Source: Closterium sp. NIES-65 (taxonomy: Eukaryota > Streptophyta > Zygnematophyceae > Desmidiales > Closteriaceae). From it: a stretch of DNA of 64,000 nt. Where the stretch lies: assembly GCA_948144175.1 (NCBI GenBank), contig CANXME010002420.1:1438001-1502000 (forward strand), read 5' to 3'. The stretch's first letter is position 1, and the number at the start of each line of letters is the position of its first letter. Below are positions 30,301-39,083 of this stretch, one piece after another. The notes under the pieces were generated by a model. It made no database searches. It had not been told where the DNA came from and saw only the letters and a list, made by a program, of their open reading frames with translations. Position numbers and translations under genes: made by a program.

Positions 30301-31733
30301 GTTCAGGAGGTGCTGAGCGGCCGCGGCCGTACTACGTTGCGCTCCTTCACCAGGTTCTTGACCTCCCGCCCTCTAATGGTCCTACTCCTCCCCTACTGAG
30401 TCCACCACCGGTCCAGTCGCAGTCACAGTTACAACCTGCCTCTCCGCTACCTGGTCCTTCTCCTTACGCTGGACCAACTAGAGGTCTTACGGAGCGTCGT
30501 GCATCTGAGTCTCGTCCTGAGTCGCCTGATTCTCATCCTGCGTCACCTGAGTTTCGTTCAGAGTCGCCTGTCCGTGCTCGTCGTCGTGTTGCGCGCGAGC
30601 GTCCTCTTACTGAACCTCGCACTCACTACATGACTTTGCGTCCATCCGCTGCTCCACAGCGTGTCCCTCTACCGTCTCCTCCAGCGTCCTCTCTTCTTGC
30701 TCTTGCTGACCCGGAGTCTGAATCCCTTCGTGCTGCCACTCCTTCTGTCACGTGTCTCTTCGCCACTGTTGTCACTGACCCTACCTTTGAGTCCTCTGCT
30801 GCGTCTGCTCTAGTCGCTGAGTTAGTTGACTCTGCTGCTGCCTGTCGTCTTGACTACGCCGCTAGCCTTCTTGCTGAGTCTGAGTCTGTCTGTCCTCCGT
30901 CCGTCGGGGGTGAGTGTTCTCTTGGCACGGACGTCCTTGAGGACAGGCAGGAGGAGTTTGAGTGCTTTGCCGCTGCTTTGCCTCATCTTGTGTCTATGCT
31001 GATTGCCCCTGAGGGAGACCCAGATGCACCAGACATCCCGACCCCACGCTCTTACGCAGAGGCGATGGAGGTTCCCTACTCCTCTTAGTGGCAGACAGCC
31101 ATGGACGCAGAGATGGCCTCCTGGAAGTCCACAGGCACCTACGTCGACGAGGTTCCCCCACCTAGGGCGAACATCGTCAGTGGCATGTGGATTTTCAGGG
31201 TGAAGCGGCCGCCAGGTTCTCGGCCTGTCTTCAAGGCGCGTTACGTTGCACGAAACTTCAGTCAGCGAGAGGGAATTGACTTCTTCCAGACCTTCTCCCC
31301 GACCCCGAAGATGACCACTCTTCAGGTTCTGCTGCACGCCGCCGCTCAGCGTAACTACGAGCTCCACTCTCTTGGCTTCAGCACTGCTTTCCTACAGGGC
31401 AGCCTGCACGAGGAGGTCTGGCTGCGCCGCCCACTTGGCTTCACTGAGTCGTTCCCTCCTGGTACCCAGTGGAGCCTCCGGCGGCCAGTCTACGGTCTCC
31501 GCCAGGCACCCCGTGAGTGGCACGACACACTGAGGACTACTCTTGCTGCTCTTGGGTTTGCTCCTTCTACTGCTGACCTGTCGCTCTTTCTACGCACCGA
31601 CACCACTCTGTCGCCGTTCTACGTTCTCGTTTACGTAGACGACTTGGTCTTTGCTACTGCTGACACTGAGGTACTCGCCTACGTGAAGTCGGGGCTGCAG
31701 AAGAAACATAGTGCACAGACCTGGGTGAACTGA
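27333..31733 (+). pseudogene. Copia element B polyprotein: knuckle, protease, integrase, linker, reverse transcriptase
   Basis: One frame runs from ATG 27333 to 31733, broken only by TAG at 28239, 29271 and 31086, each where Gln fits. The first part has 'LTPQQLREWYA' repeats and a variant knuckle STGARTGQPCGTRGHTESHC (27580-27639). Protease: FTLDSGASRCFFRD (about 28020-28061). Integrase: WHHRLGHPSMQRLRG with CLPCAEGQQ (zinc), MDVWGP, LHSDRGGEF and PQQNGVAEHR. A 550-residue linker of Gly, Ala and Thr repeats follows. RT has VYGLRQAPREWHDTL and LVYVDDLVFA, but motif A reads HSLGFSTAFLQG where element C has HSFDFSTTFLQG, so the first catalytic Asp is Gly. A frameshift near 31715 ends this frame. 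Confidence 0.9.
29421..30340 (+). repeat. Gly/Ala/Thr-coding repeats in the integrase-RT linker of element B
   Basis: Tandem variants of 'gctgctggtgctggagct' and of 'gagcctgggggtgctgag' encode GAAGGAAGAGA-like and EPGGAEP-like runs (roughly 29530-29740 and 29940-30330). The reading frame is kept through them, so the array evolved under coding constraint at least for a time. Confidence 0.85.
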
Positions 31734-32614
31734 CAAGCGATCTTGGCTTGCGGATCACCCGGGACAGAGCACAGCGCACCATCACCTTGACTCAGTCACA
31801 CATGGTGCAGCAGGTCCTTCAGCGCTTCCGCTTCACGTACTCCTCGCCTCAGGCCACTCCTCTGCCTACCGGTCACTCGCTCTCAGCTATGCCTTCGGAT
31901 GAGTCCGTAGAGCCGAGTGGCCCGTATCGAGAGCTTGTGGGCTGCCTCATGTACCTGATGACCTGCACTCGACCTGACCTTGCATACCCTCTTAGCATCC
32001 TAGCACGCTATGTCTCTCTTGGCCGTCACCGGAAGGAGCACATGGATGCCGCTAAGAGGGTGTTGCGTTACTTGTGCAGTACGTCGGGCATGGGGCTCGT
32101 GCTTGGAGGACGGACTCGAGTTGTCCTCACTCGGCACTCAGACGCTTCTTGGGCTTTCGACCAGGCTACTCAGCGGTCGTCTCAGGGTTACACCTTCAGC
32201 CTTGGCTCAGGTTCAGTTTCTTGGCGTTCTACTCGCTCGTCTTCTGTTCTTAGCTCCAGTTGTGAGGCTGAGATCTACACCACAGCCATGGCTGCACAGG
32301 AGTTACGGTGGCTCACCTACCTGCTGACTGACCTGGGAGAGCGGCCTTGTTCTCCTCCAGTGCTGTACGTCGACAACAAGGCTACCATTGCCTTGTGTCA
32401 GGAGCACAGACTGGAGCACAGAACGAAGCATATCGCTCTACGCTACTTCCTTGCTCGAGAGCTGCAGCAGCGAGGTCAGCTTCGTCTTGCCTACGTGGCC
32501 ACTCGGGCCAACACTGCTGATGTGTTCACCAAGGTGCTTCTACCTTGTGATTGTCAGCGTTTCTGTACTGCTCTAGGCCTTGTGCCTATTGTGCCTCACT
32601 TGCTTACTTCTTGA
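31718..32614 (+). pseudogene. Copia element B RT end and RNase H (shifted frame)
   Basis: After a single-frame shift near 31715 the sequence continues as DLGELTSDLGLRITRDRAQR and SHMVQQVLQRFRF. It then gives the RNase H: HSDASWAFDQATQRSSQGY (32131-32187), SSSCEAEIYTTAMAAQELRW, VLYVDNKATIALC and HRTKHIALRYFLARELQ, ending NTADVFTKVLLP...LLTS with TGA at 32612-32614. The Asp-Glu-Asp catalytic set of copia RNase H is present. No further stops occur. Confidence 0.88.
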
Positions 32615-32717
32615 CTCTGTTTGTACTGTGATCTCTATATATACATACCTGCATGCTTACACTTGCTAGGTTGTGATCACTGTACCTCTTGTTATATCAT
32701 CAAAGTGCATGTGAACC

Positions 32718-32792
32718 GGTCTTGTGACCACTTGTTTGTGCTTGAGATCCACCCTGAGCTTGCTTTGCTTTGATTTGACTGGTCTTGTGACC
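32718..32792 (+). promoter_or_regulatory. Two GGTCTTGTGACC hairpins before the polypurine tract of element B
   Basis: GGTCTTGTGACC at 32718-32729 and 32781-32792 can each fold as a 4-bp stem with a TTGT loop. They are preceded by 'ga(ac)c/act' and followed by a C/A-rich 'cttg'. The same motif with paired stem changes occurs in element C and in the 12880-12976 remnant. The conserved block TTGAGATCCACCCTGAGC lies between them (32742-32759). Confidence 0.65.
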
Positions 32793-32825
32793 ATCTGGTT
32801 GTCTCCCACTTAGCCTATGGGGGTG

Positions 32826-32962
32826 TGTCAAACATTATATATGTTTTTATTGTTTAGGCTATAGTGGGTTTAGCCTTAGGGGGTACAACATTGTTAGGGT
32901 TGCCTACTTGTATCACCCTACTGCCTAGTTTCATCATTCTCGATCACATCTAGATTCTAATA
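32826..32962 (+). repeat. 3' LTR of copia element B
   Basis: 137 bases, preceded by the polypurine tract (32815-32825) and followed by the target-site copy GTGCG. Confidence 0.93.
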
Positions 32963-32967
32963 GTGCG

Positions 32968-33588
32968 AACATTTCGCCCGATAAAAGTGATAAAAAAGAC
33001 ACTATAGCAATAATATACATATCTCGCAATACACTTATATTTACTTTTGCACTTTTGTATTCTTGCTACACCCAATAAATGGATAGAAAATCCATTCGGC
33101 TGTATTAATAAAAAATCTATATTTTGCACAATACTAGTCCTGAACAACAGTTTGTTTTTTACACTTTCTAGCTGTAAACTTCCTGCTTGACTACTGAATT
33201 AATCAACTCAAAATTTTAAATAAACCTACGCATTTGTTGAACTTCCGAATATAATGATTACAAACAACACAGGATGCTCTAAGTCTAGCACTAAGTAACT
33301 GTATTCGTTGATTGCCCAGGCCAACATTAGCACTAAGCAGCCTTGTAAAAACTAAGGAGATGACCTGCAAGAAAAAAACCAACGTGCAAGTTTAAAAAGC
33401 AGCACAAAAACTTGCAAGTCAAATGCCAGGCATACTTCGCCATGGCGACCACGCGGGATTCTGCATCTTGTTGGACGACAACGTGCCTGATAAAACAGAA
33501 ACACACGCGAACAAGATAGCAATACGAGCATATCGAGGAAAGAAAGATTAAAAAAAAGGTACAAGACAAGCAGTAACAACACTCCAGC
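32968..33588. other. AT-rich stretch with no recognisable gene
   Basis: No conserved coding motif was recognised on either strand. It lies between the insertion sites of element B and of the element at 33594. Confidence 0.5.
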
Positions 33589-33593
33589 AGGTT

Positions 33594-35115
33594 TGTCAGA
33601 ATATTATGCTCTAGCATGTAGCGGGGTGCTCTATAGCGAGTACAACCCTTCTAGGGTATGCTATTTGTATCCTCTTTTGCCTAAACTGTTTCTTGCCTAG
33701 CTAGGGCTTTCCTAGCTATGGCACCTACTTTCGCCTACTATCTTCACATGGTATCAGAGCGATATGCTCCTGGCCTGTGGGCCCCACCTCACTGCTTCCG
33801 CTGTTACTGCTACTCCCTGTTCGCCGTGTGCCCCGTGGTGCGCGGCGTCGAAATTAGGGTTTTCAGCCCGCCGTGCGCCCCGAGGCACGCGGCGGTTTTC
33901 TGCCCGCCATGCGCCCCGAGGCGCGCGGCAGTTTTCTGCCTGCCGTGCGCCCCGAGGCGCGCGACGGGTTTCTGCCCCGTCACTCGGCGCGTTGCCCCCA
34001 GGAGGCGCTGCGACGGGCGACGGGGACCCGCGCGTCGCCCTCCGTCGCGCGTCGTGGCCTGCGCGCGGCCCGTACAGGCTGCGTGCGGCTCGTACGGGCT
34101 GCGCCAGGCCCGGACGCGGCCCGTACGGGCTGCGCCAGGCCCGCGCGCGGCCCGTACGGGCTGCGCCAGGCCCGCGCGCGGCTCGGGCCGCCTGCGCGCG
34201 GTTCGGGCGGCTGTGCCAGGCCCGTGGGCGGCCCGTTCTTCGCTGCCCCTGCACTGCCCGCTGTCCCCCGTGCCTCTCATGGCGCCCCACCCCTGCTACT
34301 GCTTGTGCTCCTGCATTAGGGTTTGGGGGTGGAGCGTGTGGGGGTATGGGGGTGCAGTTTTTTAGCGGCGTCCCCTACTCCTCCTCCTCCTCCGTCTCCC
34401 GCTACTGCAGCTGCCGCTCAGGGGGGTGGGTGTGTGGGAGCCGAAGGAGTGGTGCTAGGGGGGTGACGTGGGAGTGGAGCTAGGGGTGAAGCAAGGGGTG
34501 TGTGTCAGGGGGGGTGGGACTGTTTGGGGAGGTTGCACGGAGGTTGCCGTCGTGTCGCCAGCAGCACCTGTAGTCCGGGGAGTTGCTCCGGTAGCCCAGT
34601 CGCAGCCACCTGTGCCAGTCGCTCTTGGGTCCGTTGCTCGTCTGCCGCTACTTTTAGCCGCGGGGCCAGTTACTCCAGTAGTCCGGAGCGCTGTTTCGGT
34701 AGCCACTGTGCCTGTGTGCCTCCTGTTGCCCGTGTGTCTGCAGCTTCAGTCGTCGCCTCCTATCTCCTCTCCTCTTACAGTCTCGCCTCCTCCTCCTCAC
34801 TTGCCCTCTGCGATAGCCTCTAGCTTTGCTTACATTTGTGAACTTTAAACTGTTGCTTCTTGAACTTGTGCTCAGAATGTGTGGTGATATTGTGATCCAC
34901 CCTGAGCTTGCTCTGCTTTGCTTGCTCTGCTGATTACACCCCACTTTGGCTATGGGGGTGTGTCAGAATGTTATTCTCTAGCCTGTTGTGTGGTGCTCTA
35001 TAGCGAGTACAACCCTTCTAGGGTTTGCTATTTGTATCCTCTTTTGCCTAAACTGTTTCTTGCCTAGCTAGGGTTTTTCTAGCTATGGCACCTACTTCTG
35101 CCTACTATCTTCACA
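33594..35115 (+). mobile_element. Complete non-autonomous LTR element related to copia B, 1522 bases
   Basis: LTRs of 155 bases (33594-33748 and 34961-35115) start TGTCAGAAT and end CTATCTTCACA. The target duplication AGGTT flanks them (33589-33593 and 35116-35120). The primer-binding site TGGTATCAGAGC is at 33749-33760 and the polypurine tract 'ctatgggggtg' at 34950-34960. The interior is GC-rich, with two degenerate repeats: 'ccgtgcgccccgaggcgcgc' units (33870-33970) and 'gcccgtacgggctgcgccag' units (34070-34180). It encodes nothing recognisable. The 3' interior ('gtgtggtgatattg', 'gatccaccctgagcttgc') matches elements B and C, so it probably borrowed their machinery. Confidence 0.92.
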
Positions 35116-35120
35116 AGGTT

Positions 35121-36560
35121 GAGGACACCGAAGTGAATCGCTTACCTTTGCACGACGACCACGCTCGACATTGGGACATGGCTACGGGGAAAAAAGGCCT
35201 GGTAAAAAAGAAACACAGGTGAGCAGATACATTGAAACGGTCAAAACAGTTTCTCACACTAAAAGCTCCTGGTGAAATGACGAGCTGAGCTTCGGAATAG
35301 GCGCCGGACACGCCAAACGATCTGAAATGACCGCCGCACAAAGTCGAAGGAAAGAAATAAAAAAGAAGAAAAAAAATGGAAAATACAAGTGGTATCATCT
35401 TCGAGTGAGTGACGGTTTAGGACTGCAGCGGGAGGGAATAACAGTCACAAAAGTGACAATCATCGAGCATTAACAGAGCGTTGACGAGAAAAGACGGGAA
35501 CTCGAATCAGAAGAAAACAGCCGCGAAACAAATAAGGGGGTAGCAGGAAGAGTGTATCTAGCTACAAAACCTGCGGTTGGCTTACCAGAGAGACTGCCAG
35601 TCACAAACTTGGGACCTAAGGAGACTGCAGTCACAAACTTAGAGCTGGTCTATGACAAATGACGAGTTAGGAATGACGAGGTAGGACCTCCGCTGCTCGT
35701 AAAAACGACTAGGGGCGATGACTAGGGGGTAGCTAGAAGTGTGGCGACAAAACCAGCGACGCTGCCAGCGTGGCGTTGAAGATGCTGATTCGGCCATTTT
35801 GTGTCTCAGCAGCGGCAAAGCGACCTTTGCGACTGATTTGACTGTTCAATAAGGAGCGCTGGCTCAAGCCTGAGCAGCGATTGGCTGGAAAAGGATTTGG
35901 GGCGCACAGCAGTGCGCTGCACGACTATCGCGCTGATCTGCGCTGCTGTCAACTCGACAAAAAGTAGAGAAGTTGTTACAGCGTGTCAATTTCTCGAACA
36001 AGCAATACACAGTTTTCCAGCCAAAGACCGATCCACTGACGGGTTCCGTTTTATGCAACCCAATTTCGAAAGTCCAAAATGACAGAAACAAATTGTCACA
36101 ATTTATAACAAATATATACAATATCTGATCATATACGACAAGAAGTCCACGCATGGTGATGAATATGAATGAATTGTTAATAGTTTCTGGAACAAACAAA
36201 TCACTCAATCAATTCAACCTAGCCTTAAAATTCTGAATTCACAATATACGTACAACTGATTGATTGGTCAACGCATAAAAACATAATTTTCAACATGAAC
36301 TGTTGTTAATATATGCCTTTAGATTTGTGAATGATCTACAAACCAGGTACTCTCACCTTTATATATAGTAGAGGCTACTGGTCAAAATAATCGAGAGTTG
36401 CAAATATAAACAAGACACTATATTGATGATCGGCATGTACCGTATAGTTCCGGCTAGAAGACCTGAGGGACTCTCTACAAATGCTGGAAATTGTGCTTGG
36501 GTGGACATTATGGCGGCAGCAATATTTTAAGACCCGCGGTAACCTATTTGTCAATTTCTA
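35121..36560. other. AT-rich intergenic stretch, no recognisable gene
   Basis: No conserved protein or RNA motif was found. One short direct repeat is present ('ggagactgc(c)agtcacaaact', about 35588 and 35620). Frames are short. Confidence 0.5.
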
Positions 36561-36592
36561 TCTAATATTTAGGGTGTACGACTCAATTTGGG

Positions 36593-36830
36593 GTGGGGGG
36601 GTCTTATATTCGTAACGAATTTGCGAAAATTTCACGCGTGCGGCGCGTCAGATCTGTGTCAGAATTCGAGTCTGCCACCTGCCACCTCCTGACGCCTCGC
36701 CCTTCCTTCGCCTCCCTCCAGTGCTCTCCGGTTCGGCGCCTCCACTGGAGTGCCTCGCCCGCTGCTTCCACTCAGCACATCTCACCTACTCCAGGTACTG
36801 TAATGGCTGGACTTGCACAGGGGTTAAAAC
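36593..36830 (+). other. Possible first exon (targeting peptide) of the DUF488 gene
   Basis: A frame at 36593 encodes an Arg/Ser-rich, acid-poor segment (ISRVRRVRSVSEFESATCHL, PRPSFASLQCSPVRRLHWSA). This is the sort of composition seen in organelle targeting peptides. The DUF488 coding sequence at 37200 is preceded by a long pyrimidine tract and 'cctag' (about 37150-37190), a good 3' splice site, so an upstream exon is expected. The link between the two is inference. Confidence 0.3.
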
Positions 36831-37199
36831 GCACCCCTGCAACCTCTCAACTTCCCCTGACCCTGTTTTGGCCCAGTGGTCAGGGGCACGGGTGTTATAG
36901 GTGCGGTCACCCTGCCGTTCTTGGCTCCTCCTGTTCGTAGACCGCTTATGGAATCAATCTTATCTATTGCTCTATAAGGTTCTCGCCCTCTTCCTTCCTT
37001 CCATAAACTTTATAAGTCAACGCCCTTGTTTAGCTTACGCTTTCTCTCATCCTTTTCCAGTGCAGCTAAGATATAGCATGGCCACTCTGAACATTCTCGT
37101 TTCATCTCTCCTTTCAAACCATTTCTCCTTGCATGGTACCAAGTCACTTCGTGTCCTGCAACTTCTCCTCTCGCTTCCCCCTTCTCCTAGCTAGACCTC

Positions 37200-37760
37200 A
37201 TGATGCAGCCATCCGAATCAAGTACGGGCATCTTACCGGGCCAGCCACTTATCTGTACTATCGGCCATTCCAATCAGACATGGGAAGCGTTTGTCGATTT
37301 ACTGCAACGAAACCGGGTTGTCCGGGTAATTGATGTGAGAACTCTACCAGGGTCGCGCCATAATTCACAGATCAATAAAGAGGCTCTCGAGACATACTTA
37401 CCTTCAGTTCACCTCTCTTATACGCATCGTCCGGGCCTTGGTGGCCGGCGCAAAGCACGGGCCGATTCTCCCAACACCGGTTGGCACCATCTTTCTTTTT
37501 GAGGTTACGCGGATTACATGCAATCGTCCGAGTTTGCCGAGAATGTTCAATGGCTCGTGGACTTAGCACGTACTGAGCGTTGTCTCTTGATGTGCGCTGA
37601 AGCAGTGCCCTGGCGCTGCCATCGCTCGATGATTGGCGACGCGCTTCTTGTGCGGGGCATTCGGGTCGAAGATATTATTGGGCTGAAAGAACGTAAACCA
37701 CACGTTCTTACCTCCTTCGCCCGCGTCGACGGGATGCAAATCACTTATCCGCCAACATGA
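37200..37760 (+). CDS. DUF488-family protein, one in-frame TGA
   Basis: The frame of 187 codons matches the whole length of DUF488 proteins. It begins with ICTIGHSNQTWEAFVDLLQR, followed by VRVIDVRTLPGSRHNSQINK, HRPGLGGRRKARADSPNTGW, GYADYMQSSEFAENVQWLVD, CLLMCAEAVPWRCHRSMI, ALLVRGIRVEDI and LTSFARVDGMQITYPP, ending in TGA. The conserved GHS, DVRxxPxSR, GLGG, CAEAVPWRCHR and HxLTxFA-type signatures are all present. The function of the family is not established; the conserved Cys and His residues suggest an enzyme. A TGA at 37500-37502 falls where Arg (CGA) is expected before GYADYM, a CpG-type transition. No intron lies within the domain, and the family is mostly bacterial, so bacterial origin is likely. 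The gene may be a recent pseudogene or carry a sequencing or assembly error. Confidence 0.85.
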
Positions 37761-38213
37761 GCTTTAGCCGGCATTTCCCTAGCAGTGGCAGCAGCAGTGG
37801 CGGCAGCAGCACCGCCGGCGGCGGCCGAGGGTTGAGATCAGGGGTGAGATGTTTCTCGCATGGCTGTATAAGGGGAGCTGCATAAGAAATGCTTGGCTGT
37901 TTGGGTTCAGGGTGTACAAGTACCTTTACAGAGGAAAGGGTATTGTTCGTATGATGGAGCTTGTAATGCACTTCTTCTACTGCTGCAAGAGAACTAGGTG
38001 TGCAATGAGGATCTGCTCTAGCAGATAGGAGGGTAGAGGGGTAGGAAAGGAAGTGATGATGGGGGTCAGGGAGATAATTGATGCTGTTTAGGAGAGGCTT
38101 GTAGGCAAGAAGTGTGGATGGAGTGGAGTGGAGGTGTGTGCAAGTTGGTGGCTGGGGAAGGCTTTATCTATGCACAGTTGAGGGAAGGCTACCATGGTTG
38201 TTCTTTGACCTCA
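37761..38213. other. 3' flank of the DUF488 gene, no recognisable feature
   Basis: A short GGC/AGC-rich stretch (37780-37830) is followed by unremarkable sequence. No gene was recognised. Confidence 0.5.
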
Positions 38214-38218
38214 GTTTG

Positions 38219-39042
38219 TGTTATAGTCACAGTAGGCTCCAATGTGCCTAAAACGAAAGAAGGAGTGCACAGTCGGATTCTGCACAGCAGCTTCAAACGT
38301 TCATATCGTTCTGGTCACAGCTTCAAAACACTTGATTCAACCTGGATCTGGAGCATCTTATTGTTGCCTACAATAGGCAATTTAGATCGCACGATTTGAC
38401 CAAGTATTGACGACACAGCGTTGGTTTGAACGAACGGCACTATGGCAGCCACTATAGTCTTAGATCACAAGATAGGAAGAGTTACGAGTTGGGAATGACT
38501 CCCAGCTCCTACAAACCCCAAGAGCCGAGGTACAGTGATGTGGAACAGTGCCACACTGTCCCCAACCACGAAGGGTCTCGAAACTACCCTTCACTAGGGC
38601 CTACACCAAGTGAAATGTTACACTACACAAAGTAATGTAACTATCTTCAATATCTTGAGGTGTACCCTTTTGGCGAGCTTTGAAATCACTTGAGGCTTGA
38701 CACCAAGGCTCGGGCTCTTCGTCACAAACTTATCATTGAGTTCTTGATGGGTCTGCTGCACACACCTGCGACACACCGAACGTTCGACACAGGACAAAAT
38801 AGAAACCGCGCACGACAAAATAGAAACCGCGCGCGAGACACAAACGACCGCGTAACACGCGTCTAGCGATAACTCGCTATTGACTCGACACATACACTCG
38901 ACATCATGACTCAACATTCACACACAATTATAAGCATGAAATATATATTATCCCATGCCCTCATACCATTCCATACACACACACACACACATGCACGCAC
39001 ACGGACAACAAGCCAAGTGCAAACCATAGGGTTGGACCAACA
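38219..39042 (-). repeat. 3' LTR of copia element D
   Basis: Starts TGTTGGTCCAACCC and ends ...GACTATAACA on the minus strand. Contains a (CA)n tract (about 38975-38993). Confidence 0.95.
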
Positions 39043-39083
39043 AACTCCCCCTTGGATTGTTGCCCTTAGGATATGTTGCTCTG

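Larger units (their letters stand above)
25790..32962 (+). mobile_element. Complete Ty1/copia element B with 137-base LTRs
   Basis: Two LTRs of 137 bases (25790-25926 and 32826-32962) start TGTCAAACATTATATATG and end TCTAGATTCTAATA. They are flanked by the 5-base target duplication GTGCG (25785-25789 and 32963-32967). A primer-binding site TGGTATCCGACGCC follows the first LTR directly. This is a variant of the plant Met-tRNA site. The polypurine tract 'ctatgggggtg' precedes the second LTR. The interior (6.9 kb) carries a repeat-rich leader, a variant zinc knuckle, protease, integrase, a long Gly/Ala linker, RT and RNase H. The LTRs end in TA rather than CA. Confidence 0.93.

Noticed and set aside
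33754-34365. Open frames with repeated Arg/Ala/Pro segments in the non-autonomous element
   Set aside because: Overlapping frames on both strands follow GC-rich degenerate repeats. There are no gag or pol motifs.
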